Below are positions 1 through 9,730 of a stretch of DNA of 64,000 nt, one piece after another. Source of the DNA: Streptomyces sp. CC0208 (lineage in GTDB: Bacteria > Actinomycetota > Actinomycetes > Streptomycetales > Streptomycetaceae); assembly GCF_003443735.1 (NCBI RefSeq), contig NZ_CP031969.1, forward strand, positions 8,866,001 to 8,930,000, given 5' to 3'. The first letter of the stretch is position 1. Every line of letters starts with the position of its first letter. The notes beneath the pieces are model-generated. The model made no database searches. It had not been told where the DNA came from and saw only the letters and a list, made by a program, of their open reading frames with translations. Made by a program: the position numbers and the translations under genes.

Positions 1-3000
1 GGCGCGGGCGCCAGGCCGCGGGTGAGGTGGCGCAGGGCGCCGACGACATCCCGTGCGGGGTCGGGGCGCCGAATGCCCGGCGTCGGATCGGGCGCCTCCA
101 ATATCCGGCGCCAGATGTCCAGTTCGGACTCGCGCGCCTCCGCCTGACGCTTGAGCAGCCGCGCCCAGTGCCTGAACGGCGTTCCGGGCGGCGGTAGTTC
201 GTCTCCCCGCCAGGCCACAGCCAGGTCGGCCCGGAGGATACCCCAGGACACGGCGTCCACGGCCAGGTGATGGATCGTCAGCAGCAGGCGACCCGGGCGG
301 TCGGGCCCGGCGTCGTACCAGACCGCGCGCACCAATTCACCCTGCTCCGGACGCAGTCGGGGGACGGACGGTTCGAGGGCGCCCTCGAAGTCGCCGTCCG
401 GCACGCCGACCCGCTCCAGCGGGACCGGTGGGCCCTGGGCCGGCGGGATGTGCGCCGTCCAGTCACCCTCCGTCGCCACCCGAAGCCGCAGCACGTCGTG
501 GTGGTCCAGCACCGCCTTCAACGCGGCGGCCAGCCCCTTCTCGTCGGCCCCCGCCGGGGTGACCAGGAGCAGCGACTGGCTGAACGACCCGACGGGGCCG
601 CCGCGTTCGCGCAACCGGTGCATGGCCGGGGTCAGTGGCAGGTCACCGACCCGCGACTCCCGCGCGGGCCCCGGTGAGAGGGCCGGGCGGGTCGCGGCCA
701 GCGCGGCGAGGCCGGCGATCGTGCGGTGCTCGAACACATCCCGCGGGGTCAGCCGCAGCCCGGCCGCGAGGGCCCGGCTGACGAGGTGGATGGAGGCGAT
801 GCTGTCCCCGCCGAGGTCGAAGAAGGAGTCTTCCGCGCCCATGCCGTGCGGGTCACGCCCCAGCACCTCGGCGAACAGGTCGCGCAGGACCCCCTCGGAC
901 GCGGTGCGCGGGGACCGGCTCCCGATCCGCACCTCGGGGGCCGGCAGGGCGGCGCGGTCCAGTTTGCCGTTGGGCGTCATCGGCAGGGCGTCCAGCACCA
1001 CGAACGCCTCCGGGACCATGTGGTCGGGCAACTGCCGGACCGCGTACGCCCGTACGTCCGTGACGTCGACCTCGGCCTTCCCCACCAGGTATCCGACCAG
1101 CCGCCGTGTTCCGGCCGGATCCTCGCGCACCACCACCGCGGCCTGCTCGACCGCGCCGTGGGCACAGAGCACGCCCTCGACCTCGCCGGGCTCGATCCGA
1201 AGGCCCCGGATCTTCAGCTGGCTGTCGGCCCGGCCACGCAGCATCAGGGAGCCGTCGGCGCGGCGCACGGCCAGGTCACCGGTGCGGTACATGCGGGTGC
1301 CCGGCGGGCCGTACGGGTCGGCGACGAACCGCTCGGCGGTCAGGCCGGGCCGGTTCCGGTACCCCCGGGCCACCAGGTCGCCGGCCACGTACAACTCGCC
1401 CTCGACACCGACCGGGACGGGGTTGAGCCAGTCGTCCAGGACGTGCGCGCGGGTGTTCCACATGGGGCGCCCGATGGGCACCGGTCCCGACGGCAGGTCG
1501 TCTCCGGGGTCGATGCGGTGGTCGGTGCAGCCGACGGTGACCTCGGTGGGGCCGTAGTGGTTGATCAGCCGGACGCCGGGGTGGCCCCGCCGCCAGGCGC
1601 GCAGGGCCTCGCCCACCAGCGCCTCGCCGCCCAGCATGAACTCCTCGGTGGGCGAGATGTCGTACGGCAGAGCGGGCAGCAGCGCCAGATGGCTGGGCGT
1701 GGCCTTGAGGAACGTGCAGCCCTCGGGCAGCGGCTCGGAGCCCGCCTCGTGCACGGCCGCGATGTGCACCCGGCCACCGGCCGCGAGCGCGCCGTGCAGC
1801 GTCGTGACCGTGGCGTCGAAGGTCATGGTCGCGTGCAGCAGCGAGGCACCGCGCAGGCTCGGGTACGCCTCGACACAACGGGTCACGTACGTCGTGAGGT
1901 TGCGGTGTTCGACGACGACGCCCTTGGGGCGGCCGGTGGTGCCCGAGGTGTAGATCAGGTAGGCCGGGTCTGCGGGTCGGGCCTTCGCCAACTCGCCCTC
2001 GAAGGCGGGGGCTTGCGCCTCTGGGCTGATGACGGGGCAGACGACGTCCAGCGGCTCCCGGGCGATGACACACACCGGGCCGGCGTCGGAGAGTACAGAC
2101 GCGGTGCGCTCGGCGGGATGCTCCGGGTCGAGCGGCAGGTAGGCCGCGCCCGCCTTGAGCACGGCCAGCACGGCCACCGCGATGTCGACGGATCGGGGCA
2201 GCGCGAAGGCGACGACGGCGCCCGGCCCGGCGCCGTACGAGGCCAGTGCCCGAGCCAATCGATCGGCCCGCACATCGAGTTGCCGGTACGTCAGGTCGGT
2301 CTGCGGGTCCGACACCGCCACCGCGTCCGGCCGCTCGGCCGCACATGCCTCGAACAGCCGGGGGAAGGTCGTCTCCGGCACGTCCCGCGCGGTGTCGTTG
2401 TACTCGACGAGCAGGCGTCGCCGTTCGTCCGCGCCCAGGATGTCCAGCGTCCCCACGGGCCGGTCGGGATCCTCGATGGCGGCCCGCAGCAGCCGCTCGA
2501 GCCGGGCGGCGATTTCCTCGGCCGTAGAGCGGTCGAAGAGGTCGGCACTGTACTGGAGGATGCCCTCGATGCCTCCTGGGGAGCCGTCGCGGGTGAGGTG
2601 CTCGCCGAGATTGAAGGTGAGGTCGATCTTGGTGGCGCCTGTCTCCACGGGGACCGCCTCGGCGGTGAGACCCGGCAGTTCGACGAGAGGTTCGGCGCTG
2701 TCGGGGCGGAAGGCGAGCATCACCTGGAACAAGGGGTGCCGGGCCGTCGAGCGAGGCGGGTTGAGGGTCTCGACCAGTTGCTCGAACGGCAGGTCCTGGT
2801 GGGCGTAGGCCGCGAGATCGGTCTCCCGGACCCGGCCGAGGAGTTCCCGGAAGGTGGGGGCGCCGGAGGTGTCGGTGCGCAGGACGAGGGTGTTGAGGAA
2901 ACACCCGATCAGGTCATCCAGTACCTCGTCGGCGCGGCCCGCGACGGGCGTGCCCACAGGAATGTCGGTGCCCGCGCCGAGGCGGGTCAGCAGGGCGGCG

Positions 3001-6000
3001 AGCGCTGCCTGGACGATCATGAACGGTGTGGTACCGGTTTCCGCGGCGAGTGCGCGCAGCCGCCCGTGCAGCACCGGATCCAGTCGTAGCGGGACGTCGC
3101 CGCCCCGGTGGGTGGCGCGGGCCGGGCGGGGACGGTCGACAGGGAGCGCGAGCTCGTCGGGCAGCCCTGCCAAGGTCTGCTGCCAGTAGGTGAGTTGAGG
3201 GCCCAGCGGGATCTCGTCGAGCAGGTGCTGCCGTTGCCAGACGGCGAAGTCGGCGTACTGCACCGGCAGCGGTGCCCAGTCGGGTTTCCGGCCTTCGCAC
3301 CGGGCCCGGTAAGCGGTCGACAGATCGCTGACCAGGGGGTCCAGGGAGCGGCCGTCGGCGGCTATGTGGTGCAGGACCAGCAGCAGGACGTGGTCCTCGG
3401 GGCCGAGGGCGAGAAGGTGGGCGCGGATCGGGATGTCGTGGGCCAGCCGGAACTCCTGGCCCGTCAACTCGGCAAGCCGCTGGAGCAGTTCGTGCGCCTC
3501 GGCTCGTTCACTGGGGAGCTGGGGCCTGGCCGTACCCGGGTCCAGCAGCCGCTGACGCGGGGTGCCGTCGACGTCCGGGTAGACGGTGCGCAGGATCTCG
3601 TGCCGGGTGACCAGGTCGGCCAGTGCCCCGCTCAGGGCGTCCGGATCGAGGCCCGCGCCCCTCAGCCGTACGGCCAGCGGGACGTGGTAGGCCGCGCCTG
3701 CCCCCTCCAGCCGGTCGAGGAACCACAAGCGCCGCTGCGCGGACGACAGCGGAGCCCGGTCAGGGACGGCCCCCGGCACCGGCCGGGAGACCGGCCGTAC
3801 GACCGCAGCCGGGTCGACCGTGTCGGCCAGCGCCGCCGGCGTGGGCGCCCTGAAGACGTGGCGCAGGGTCAGCTCCGCGCCCAAAGTGTCGCGGATGCGG
3901 CTGATCAGGCGCAGGGCGAGCAGCGAGTGGCCGCCGAGGGCGAAGAAGCTGTCGTCGGGACCGACGGCCGGCAGCCCCAGGACGTCGGAGAAGAGACCGC
4001 ACAAGGTCTCCTCGAGCGGGGTGCGCGGGGCACGGCTGCCGCCGCTCTGTACGAAGGGGGCGGGCAGCGCGGCGTGGTCCAGCTTGCCGTTGGCGGTCAG
4101 CGGCAGCCGGTCCAGTCGTACGACGGCGGCGGGGACCATGTAGTCGGGCAGGCGCTCCGCCAGGTGGATCCGCAGGGCGTCCGGGTCCGTGTTCGGGGCC
4201 TGGTGGGGGCGCGAGGCGTCCGGGTCCGTGCCGCCGGCCGGAACCGCGTAGGCGATCAGGCGGTCCTCCCGGACCAGCACAACGGCCTGGGCGACCGCCG
4301 GGTGCGCGGCCAGGACCGCCTCGACCTCGCCGGGCTCGATGCGGAAGCCACGCAGCTTGACCTGGCTGTCGGCCCGCCCGTGGAACTCCAGCTCGCCGTC
4401 TTCGGTCAGCCGGACGCGATCACCGGTGCGGTACATGCGGGCGCCGGGCGGGCCGTACGGGTCGGCGGTGAAACGCTCGGCGGTGGCGTCAGGACGGCCG
4501 AGATAGCCGCGGGCCACCCCGGGCCCGGCGATGTACAGCTCACCGACCGTACCGCGCGGAACCGGTCGCAGGCCTCCCCCGAGGACGTAGCAGCGCATGC
4601 CGTCCAAGGGGCGCCCGATGGGCAGTGCGTCGGGCACAGCGGTCGCGTCGGTACAGGGACGGCAGGTGGCGAACGTGGTCGTCTCGGTCGGGCCGTAGCC
4701 GTTGGTGACGGTCAGCCCGGGGCACGCGGCCAGCACCCTGCGCACCGAGGCCGCGGGGACGGCCTCACCGCCGGCCCACACCTGACGCAGCCCGGTGAAA
4801 CAGCCCGGGTCCTGCTCGGCGGCGAGCCGGAACAGCCCGGCGGTCAGCCACAGCGCCGTCAGCCCGTGCCGCGCCGTCAACCGGGCCACCGCGGCGGCGT
4901 CCACGTCCTCGTCCGGGCCTGCGACCACGGCGGTGCCCCCGCCCAGCAGCGGGACCCACATCTCGTACGTCGACGCGTCGAACGCCATCGGCGAGTGGAC
5001 GAGGACCCGGGCCTGCCCGCCGCCGCCGAACGCCGAGTCGGCCGCCAGCGCGGTGATGTCCCGGTGGGTGACGGCGACGCCCTTGGGCGTACCGGTGGAG
5101 CCGGACGTGAAACTGACGTAGGCCAGCTGGTCCGGGTGCACGCGCACACCGGGGGCGGTGTCCGGCTCGCCGGTGAGGGACGGGTCGGTGGCGGAGACGA
5201 CGCGCAGGCCGTCGTACGCCTCACCGTCGCCGTCGGTCAAAAGCACCGCCGCGCCGGTCTGTGCGAGGATCCGCCGGGTGCGCGCCCCCGGGGCGCGCGG
5301 GTCGAGGCCGACGTACGCGCCGCCCGCCTTGAGGACGGCCAGCAGGGCCGTGACGAGGTCGTCGGAGCGGCGCATCAGGACCGCGACCCGGTCCTCCGGC
5401 CGGACGCCGAGCCGCAGCAGCCGATGCGCGAGCCTGTTGGCGCGTGCGTCCAGCTGTCGGTACGTGGTCGTGCGGTCGCCGTGGATGACGGCCACGCCGT
5501 CGGGATCGGCGGCCACGCGGGCTGCGAACAGCGCGGGAACCCCGCCGCCGCGTACGACGACGGGGGCGGGACTGTCGAGCCGCGACTCCTCTCCGGGCAG
5601 GGACGCCTCGACCCGGCCCACCACCGTGCCGGACTCCACGGCCGCCGCCGCGAACCGTTCCAGGAAGCGGACGAAACGGCGGTGGTGCGCGGTGAGTTCG
5701 GCAGCGGAGTAGTGCTCGGGGCTCGCGTCGAGGTCGACGCGGATGCCGTTGCCGTCCCCGCGGTCGTAGACATTGACCGCCAGGTCCTCGACCGGGCCCG
5801 TGGACAGGTTGTGGCGGGTCGTCGGGTTCCCGGCGAAGCGCAACTCCGGTCCGAAGGCCATGATGTTGACGACCGGGCCGAAGAAACGGCGCCCGTCCTG
5901 CGGCCAGTCGAGTGCCCGGCGCAGGTCCTCGCCCCGGAAGCGCTGATGCGCGAGCAGGTCGCGGCTGGCGCGGGCGGCCTGCCGCACGAGGTCGCCGGCG

Positions 6001-6953
6001 GCGGTGTCCGGGCGTACGGACAGCCGCAGCGGAAGCACGTTGGACGCCATGCCCGGGGTGGCGAGTTCGACCTCGCTCTCCCGGCCGGTGACCGCGAGGC
6101 CCAGCACGATGTCCCTGGCTCCGGTGAGTCCGTGCAGATAGGCGGCGGTGGCCGCGAGGACCACCCGGGACCAGCGGGTTCCGGCGCGTTCGGCGGCGGC
6201 GTGCACCAAGTCGCCCGCCGGAGCGGGGAGATGACCCGTGCGGCGCAGGAAGCGGTCGGCGACGTGCGGAGGACGGGCGGCCAGGCCCACGGGGTCGGGG
6301 CGGTCGGCGAGCGCGCGGGTCCAGTACTCCCGGTCCCGCGCGTGCCGCCCGTCCGCACGGTACGCCTCGTCCGCGGCGGCCAGCGGGGCGAGGGGCGCGG
6401 TCGGCGGGAGGAATCGCCCTTGATCGAGGGAAACCGGAAGCTCGGGAGAGTCCGGTGCGCCCTCGGCGAGTGCGGTGTAGGCGTCGGCCACTCTGCGGGC
6501 GATCAGGGAGCAGCTGAAGCCGTCGACGGCGATGTGGTGGTACGCCTGGTACCAGATCCAGTGGTCGTCGGCGATCCGCAGGAGCGCGTAGCGGAACAGG
6601 GGACCCCGCTCCAGATCGAAGGGGGTGGCGAAGTCGTCGGCCATCCACTGTCCGGCGGTCCCGGTGTCCGACGTGTCGACCACAGGCATCCACCACGCGG
6701 GTTCGGCCGTCGACCACACGGGTTCGGCGTCGACGAGTAGCCGCACGCCGTCGTCGGCGGCCGCGAAGCGGGACCGCAGCGTCTCCGTGGCGTCCACCAC
6801 CCGTCGTACGGCTGTGCGCAGCAGGTCTGGCTCGACGGGGCCGTGGATCTCCGTGTACTCGCCGACGTTGTAGGCGGCGGCCTCGTCGAGTCGCTGGCCG
6901 AACCACATCGAACGCTGGGCGGCGGACGGTTCGAGATGTGGGAGTGCGGTCAT
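1..6953 (-). CDS. Non-ribosomal peptide synthetase, C-A-T-C-A-T-E, partial (C-terminal end off the left edge)
   Basis: Multimodular peptide synthetase; about 2317 residues are visible and no stop is reached. Order from the ATG at 6953: condensation domain (HHIAVDG, EntF-like opening), adenylation 1 (TSGSTGTPKG near residue 615, NGYGPTET, NGKLD near 950), carrier (GGHS near 1008), condensation 2 (HHIAADG near 1197), adenylation 2 (TSGTTGRPKG near 1670, NHYGPTEV, NGKLD near 1995), carrier (GGDS near 2050), then a domain with HHLAVDAVSW near 2228, the signature of an epimerization domain. My hand-read specificity codes are DAYWWGGTFK for A1 (valine-like) and DATKMGHVGK for A2 (close to the aspartate code). 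The ATG follows a GGAG 10 nt upstream. It lies 65 nt behind the PLP enzyme gene, probably in one operon. No thioesterase is visible; it may lie further left. Confidence 0.95.
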   Translation of the reverse strand, partial: MTALPHLEPSAAQRSMWFGQRLDEAAAYNVGEYTEIHGPVEPDLLRTAVRRVVDATETLRSRFAAADDGVRLLVDAEPVWSTAEPAWWMPVVDTSDTGTAGQWMADDFATPFDLERGPLFRYALLRIADDHWIWYQAYHHIAVDGFSCSLIARRVADAYTALAEGAPDSPELPVSLDQGRFLPPTAPLAPLAAADEAYRADGRHARDREYWTRALADRPDPVGLAARPPHVADRFLRRTGHLPAPAGDLVHAAAERAGTRWSRVVLAATAAYLHGLTGARDIVLGLAVTGRESEVELATPGMASNVLPLRLSVRPDTAAGDLVRQAARASRDLLAHQRFRGEDLRRALDWPQDGRRFFGPVVNIMAFGPELRFAGNPTTRHNLSTGPVEDLAVNVYDRGDGNGIRVDLDASPEHYSAAELTAHHRRFVRFLERFAAAAVESGTVVGRVEASLPGEESRLDSPAPVVVRGGGVPALFAARVAADPDGVAVIHGDRTTTYRQLDARANRLAHRLLRLGVRPEDRVAVLMRRSDDLVTALLAVLKAGGAYVGLDPRAPGARTRRILAQTGAAVLLTDGDGEAYDGLRVVSATDPSLTGEPDTAPGVRVHPDQLAYVSFTSGSTGTPKGVAVTHRDITALAADSAFGGGGQARVLVHSPMAFDASTYEMWVPLLGGGTAVVAGPDEDVDAAAVARLTARHGLTALWLTAGLFRLAAEQDPGCFTGLRQVWAGGEAVPAASVRRVLAACPGLTVTNGYGPTETTTFATCRPCTDATAVPDALPIGRPLDGMRCYVLGGGLRPVPRGTVGELYIAGPGVARGYLGRPDATAERFTADPYGPPGARMYRTGDRVRLTEDGELEFHGRADSQVKLRGFRIEPGEVEAVLAAHPAVAQAVVLVREDRLIAYAVPAGGTDPDASRPHQAPNTDPDALRIHLAERLPDYMVPAAVVRLDRLPLTANGKLDHAALPAPFVQSGGSRAPRTPLEETLCGLFSDVLGLPAVGPDDSFFALGGHSLLALRLISRIRDTLGAELTLRHVFRAPTPAALADTVDPAAVVRPVSRPVPGAVPDRAPLSSAQRRLWFLDRLEGAGAAYHVPLAVRLRGAGLDPDALSGALADLVTRHEILRTVYPDVDGTPRQRLLDPGTARPQLPSERAEAHELLQRLAELTGQEFRLAHDIPIRAHLLALGPEDHVLLLVLHHIAADGRSLDPLVSDLSTAYRARCEGRKPDWAPLPVQYADFAVWQRQHLLDEIPLGPQLTYWQQTLAGLPDELALPVDRPRPARATHRGGDVPLRLDPVLHGRLRALAAETGTTPFMIVQAALAALLTRLGAGTDIPVGTPVAGRADEVLDDLIGCFLNTLVLRTDTSGAPTFRELLGRVRETDLAAYAHQDLPFEQLVETLNPPRSTARHPLFQVMLAFRPDSAEPLVELPGLTAEAVPVETGATKIDLTFNLGEHLTRDGSPGGIEGILQYSADLFDRSTAEEIAARLERLLRAAIEDPDRPVGTLDILGADERRRLLVEYNDTARDVPETTFPRLFEACAAERPDAVAVSDPQTDLTYRQLDVRADRLARALASYGAGPGAVVAFALPRSVDIAVAVLAVLKAGAAYLPLDPEHPAERTASVLSDAGPVCVIAREPLDVVCPVISPEAQAPAFEGELAKARPADPAYLIYTSGTTGRPKGVVVEHRNLTTYVTRCVEAYPSLRGASLLHATMTFDATVTTLHGALAAGGRVHIAAVHEAGSEPLPEGCTFLKATPSHLALLPALPYDISPTEEFMLGGEALVGEALRAWRRGHPGVRLINHYGPTEVTVGCTDHRIDPGDDLPSGPVPIGRPMWNTRAHVLDDWLNPVPVGVEGELYVAGDLVARGYRNRPGLTAERFVADPYGPPGTRMYRTGDLAVRRADGSLMLRGRADSQLKIRGLRIEPGEVEGVLCAHGAVEQAAVVVREDPAGTRRLVGYLVGKAEVDVTDVRAYAVRQLPDHMVPEAFVVLDALPMTPNGKLDRAALPAPEVRIGSRSPRTASEGVLRDLFAEVLGRDPHGMGAEDSFFDLGGDSIASIHLVSRALAAGLRLTPRDVFEHRTIAGLAALAATRPALSPGPARESRVGDLPLTPAMHRLRERGGPVGSFSQSLLLVTPAGADEKGLAAALKAVLDHHDVLRLRVATEGDWTAHIPPAQGPPVPLERVGVPDGDFEGALEPSVPRLRPEQGELVRAVWYDAGPDRPGRLLLTIHHLAVDAVSWGILRADLAVAWRGDELPPPGTPFRHWARLLKRQAEARESELDIWRRILEAPDPTPGIRRPDPARDVVGALRHLTRGLAPA

Positions 6954-7018
6954 TCGGCGGGCTCCGGTGGGGGTGGTGGCCGAGGTCGGCCGGCTGATCG
7001 GACCGAGGTGCTGGGGGG

Positions 7019-8338
7019 TCAACGGGCCGCTTCCATGCCGGCGGGGGCGGACGACAGGCGCAGGCCCACCTGCTCGGCGACCCTGCGGGGGCCGTCCCCT
7101 TCGCCGGGCCACGGCACGCGCAGCCAGGGTTCGGCGGCGACGAGCGGGATCTCGCGGGCCTGCCGGGCCCGGCCGCCGCCGGTGATGTTGAGCAGGACCA
7201 GCTCGTCGCGGTCGACGCGTCCTGCGCGAACCGCGTCGGCAAGGGCGGCCAGTGCCACGCCGGCGCCGGGTTCGATGTCGATGCCTTCGGTCTCCTCGAA
7301 CAGCGCCATCGCGGCGAGGGTGGCACCGTTGTCGACGCACAGGACGTCGCCGCCGCTCTCGACGAGAGTCTCGCGAACCCCACCGCGGACGGTGAACGGC
7401 GGCCGGCGGTTGGTCAGTTCGCGGGCCAGGGGCACGCGCTCACGGTCGGCCGGCGCTGGTCCGCCGCGGTGCCAGGCCTCGAACAGTGGGGCGAACGGGG
7501 CGTTCTGACACATCAACAGGCGCGGCAACGGTTCGCCGGCCGAGCGGATCCGGCGCGCCGCCTCATAGGCCCCGATGGCCCCGGTACCGCTGCCGACCGC
7601 CTGGACGTACGTCTGCGGGAGGCGTCCGAGCGTTTCCGCCGCGGCGAGCATCACGGTGCCGAGGCCGTCGCGGCGACCGACGTTGCGGGCGCCGCCCTCC
7701 GCCTGGTGTCCGGGGAGCCGCGCCAGCAGGTCGGCGCAGGCGATGGCGTCGCTGTACGTGGCGCCGCCGTCGAGGACGACGATGCGTACGCACGGGGCCA
7801 GCGGTCCGGGGAAACGCATGCCGTCCAGGGCCGGTGCGGGCACGACGATCAGACAGGGCACCTGATGGCGGGTCGCGGCCCAGGCGAAGGCGGCGGCGGT
7901 GTTGCCCGCCGAGGGAATCACCAGGACGGGCGGGTCGGCGGGTAGCCGACCGAGCACCGTGTACGCCTCCAGGTCCTTGAACGTGCAGGTCGGCAGCAGC
8001 GCTCCGCGTTCGGGCCAGTGACCGTTGAAGGCGACCCACAGCCGGTTGAGTCCGATGCGGTTGCCGAGGCGGTCGGCGTGGTGCACGACCGGGCCGGGCA
8101 CATCGGGGAAGGCCCTGGCCACAGGCAGCAGTCGGGCGTGCCGGAACAGCCCGGTCGCGGTGCGGAGGGCCTGGGCCAGGGGCCGGGGGCTGTCGTACTC
8201 GGTCCGCAGGAACGCCGGCTCGTGTGGCCCGGGGCAGTCCAGGATGAGGCCGTCGTCCTCGTGGCGGGCTCCGCAGGAGGAACAGACGATCGAATAGTGA
8301 CGGTTTCCCGCGCGTACTTGGGGGTGTACTCGGGACAT
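7019..8338 (-). CDS. PLP-dependent cysteate synthase / threonine synthase-like enzyme
   Basis: 439 residues, fold-type II PLP enzyme. The start of the protein has a CSSCG...C cluster followed by HEPAFLRTEY, as I recall from the cysteate synthase branch of the threonine synthase family (methanogen enzymes making L-cysteate from O-phosphoserine and sulfite). The PLP lysine is probably in CTFKDLEA, where threonine synthases carry SFKD; PSAGNTAAA and VGSGTGAIGAYEA fit the substrate and phosphate loops. The ATG is preceded by GGAAGG about 8 nt upstream. The gene leads the NRPS, so a role in supplying an unusual amino acid is likely. Alternatives are a threonine synthase paralogue, for instance for self-resistance, or another beta-replacement enzyme. 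Fold-type assignment is firm; the exact reaction is inference. Confidence 0.7.
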   Translation of the reverse strand: MSRVHPQVRAGNRHYSIVCSSCGARHEDDGLILDCPGPHEPAFLRTEYDSPRPLAQALRTATGLFRHARLLPVARAFPDVPGPVVHHADRLGNRIGLNRLWVAFNGHWPERGALLPTCTFKDLEAYTVLGRLPADPPVLVIPSAGNTAAAFAWAATRHQVPCLIVVPAPALDGMRFPGPLAPCVRIVVLDGGATYSDAIACADLLARLPGHQAEGGARNVGRRDGLGTVMLAAAETLGRLPQTYVQAVGSGTGAIGAYEAARRIRSAGEPLPRLLMCQNAPFAPLFEAWHRGGPAPADRERVPLARELTNRRPPFTVRGGVRETLVESGGDVLCVDNGATLAAMALFEETEGIDIEPGAGVALAALADAVRAGRVDRDELVLLNITGGGRARQAREIPLVAAEPWLRVPWPGEGDGPRRVAEQVGLRLSSAPAGMEAAR

Positions 8339-8532
8339 TCCATTGCCTTCCGCAGGGCCTTGCTTCGCAGGCCAATTGCATCCGGGAATTCCTGAATAAG
8401 GGGTGGGTCGAAGGTTACGTCTGCCTCAACTGTCGGTTGACATTCCGCCCGAGCGGTGGATTGGTCCATACCAGTGGAGTGTTCAGTTCCGCTTCATCTC
8501 GCCTTCCCCCGCGTGGAGATGACGGCATGTTA

Positions 8533-8569
8533 GTCATGGTCGCGCACCTCGGAGCGCATGCTCCATGAC
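8533..8569. promoter_or_regulatory. Divergent promoter region with nested inverted repeats
   Basis: The 248 bp between the PLP enzyme and E1-alpha starts must hold promoters for both directions. Just before the E1-alpha TTG it has GTCATGG at 8533-8539 facing CCATGAC at 8563-8569, with GGAGC-GCAT-GCTCC at 8551-8564 nested inside the right half. This could be an operator for a cluster regulator or a 5' leader hairpin. No regulator gene is visible in this part of the window. Confidence 0.4.
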
Positions 8570-8586
8570 GAGAGGACGGCGGGGAA

Positions 8587-9729
8587 TTGAGCGAGAATCC
8601 TGCGCATGAAGCGATAGTGGAGCGGGCAGAAAAAGCGTTTAGCCCTTCTCCGTCGTCATGGCTTCCATCCCGGCTTCCGGTCCGTCTCCTTCAAGACAGA
8701 GCAAAGCCTGGGCAATCAATCCGGGACGACGAATACCGACTTCCCAAACCCGAACTGCTGCTCACCGCGTACCGGAAAATGGTCGTCGGCCGTCGCTTCG
8801 ACGCCCAGGCCACCACGCTCGCCCGCCAGGGCCGACTGGCGGTGCATCCGTCCAGCCTCGGCCAGGAGGCGTGCCAGATCGGCGCGGTGCTCGCCCTGCG
8901 CCCGTCCGACTGGCTGTTCCCCACCTACCGCGACTGCACAGCGCTGGTGAGCCGGGGCATCGACCCCGTCGAGGCGTTGACCTTGCTGCGTGGCGACGGC
9001 CACTGCGGTTACGACCCCATAAGTCATCACACCGCTCCGCAGTGCACCCCGCTGGCCACCCATGCCGCGCACGCCACCGGTCTTGCCCACGGCGAGCGCC
9101 TCAAGGGCACGGACACGGTCGCCCTCGCACTCGTCGGCGACGGCGCCACCAGCGAAGGGGACTTCCACGAAGCCCTCGGCCTCGCGGGCGTCCTGCGGGC
9201 ACCGGTGGTCTTCCTCGTGCAGAACAACCGCTACGCCATCTCCGTCCCGTTCGCCGCCCAGAGCGCGGCACCGAGCCTGGCGTACAAGGGCGTCGGCTAC
9301 GGCGTCCGCTCGGAACAGGTGGACGGCAACGACGCGGCGGCCGTGCTCGCGGTCCTGACCAAGGCGGTGGAGGACGCCCGCGCGGGCGGTGGCCCCTGGC
9401 TGGTCGAGGCCCACACCTACCGCGTGGCCCCGCACACCAGCGCCGACGATCCGTCCCGCTACCGGCCGGCCGAGGAGGCCGAGCAGTGGCGCGAGCGCGA
9501 TCCGATCGACCGGCTGGAGTCCTGGCTGCGCGAGCACGGTCTGCTCACCGAGGACGACATCGCGGCCGTCGCCGCCGCGGCCGAGGCGTACGCGGCCGAG
9601 GTGCGCACCCGGTTCACCGAGGACCCGGACCTGGATCCGCTCGGCCTGTTCGATCACGTGTTCAGCGCCCCTACACCCCAACTGACCGAGCAACGCGCGC
9701 AACTGCGGGCCGAGTTGGGGGAGCACTGA
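8587..9729 (+). CDS. 2-oxo-acid dehydrogenase E1 component, alpha subunit
   Basis: 380 residues. ThDP-binding motif GDGATSEGDFHEA begins near residue 184 and ends at VVFLVQNN, typical of E1-alpha subunits of branched-chain 2-oxo-acid or pyruvate dehydrogenases. HPSSLGQEACQIGA and DWLFPTYRD match the branched-chain type. It starts with TTG (8587) after a purine-rich stretch, and the first 45 residues are an extension before the conserved part. The stop is one base before the ATG of the fused E1-beta/E2 gene, so the two are co-translated. With that protein it would decarboxylate a 2-oxo acid and pass the acyl group to CoA, for example to make a branched acyl-CoA for the neighbouring synthetase. 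No E3 gene is seen; housekeeping E3 would serve. Confidence 0.9.
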   Translation: MSENPAHEAIVERAEKAFSPSPSSWLPSRLPVRLLQDRAKPGQSIRDDEYRLPKPELLLTAYRKMVVGRRFDAQATTLARQGRLAVHPSSLGQEACQIGAVLALRPSDWLFPTYRDCTALVSRGIDPVEALTLLRGDGHCGYDPISHHTAPQCTPLATHAAHATGLAHGERLKGTDTVALALVGDGATSEGDFHEALGLAGVLRAPVVFLVQNNRYAISVPFAAQSAAPSLAYKGVGYGVRSEQVDGNDAAAVLAVLTKAVEDARAGGGPWLVEAHTYRVAPHTSADDPSRYRPAEEAEQWRERDPIDRLESWLREHGLLTEDDIAAVAAAAEAYAAEVRTRFTEDPDLDPLGLFDHVFSAPTPQLTEQRAQLRAELGEH

Positions 9730-9730
9730 G

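Noticed and set aside
726..6740. Very long plus-strand open frames opposite the NRPS
   Set aside because: They are low-complexity Arg/Gly/Val products of high-GC antisense sequence; the minus frame has all NRPS motifs in order and no stop.
7563..8469. Two alternative minus frames over the PLP enzyme
   Set aside because: Only the 7019-8338 frame has PLP-enzyme motifs; the others are Arg-rich shifts.
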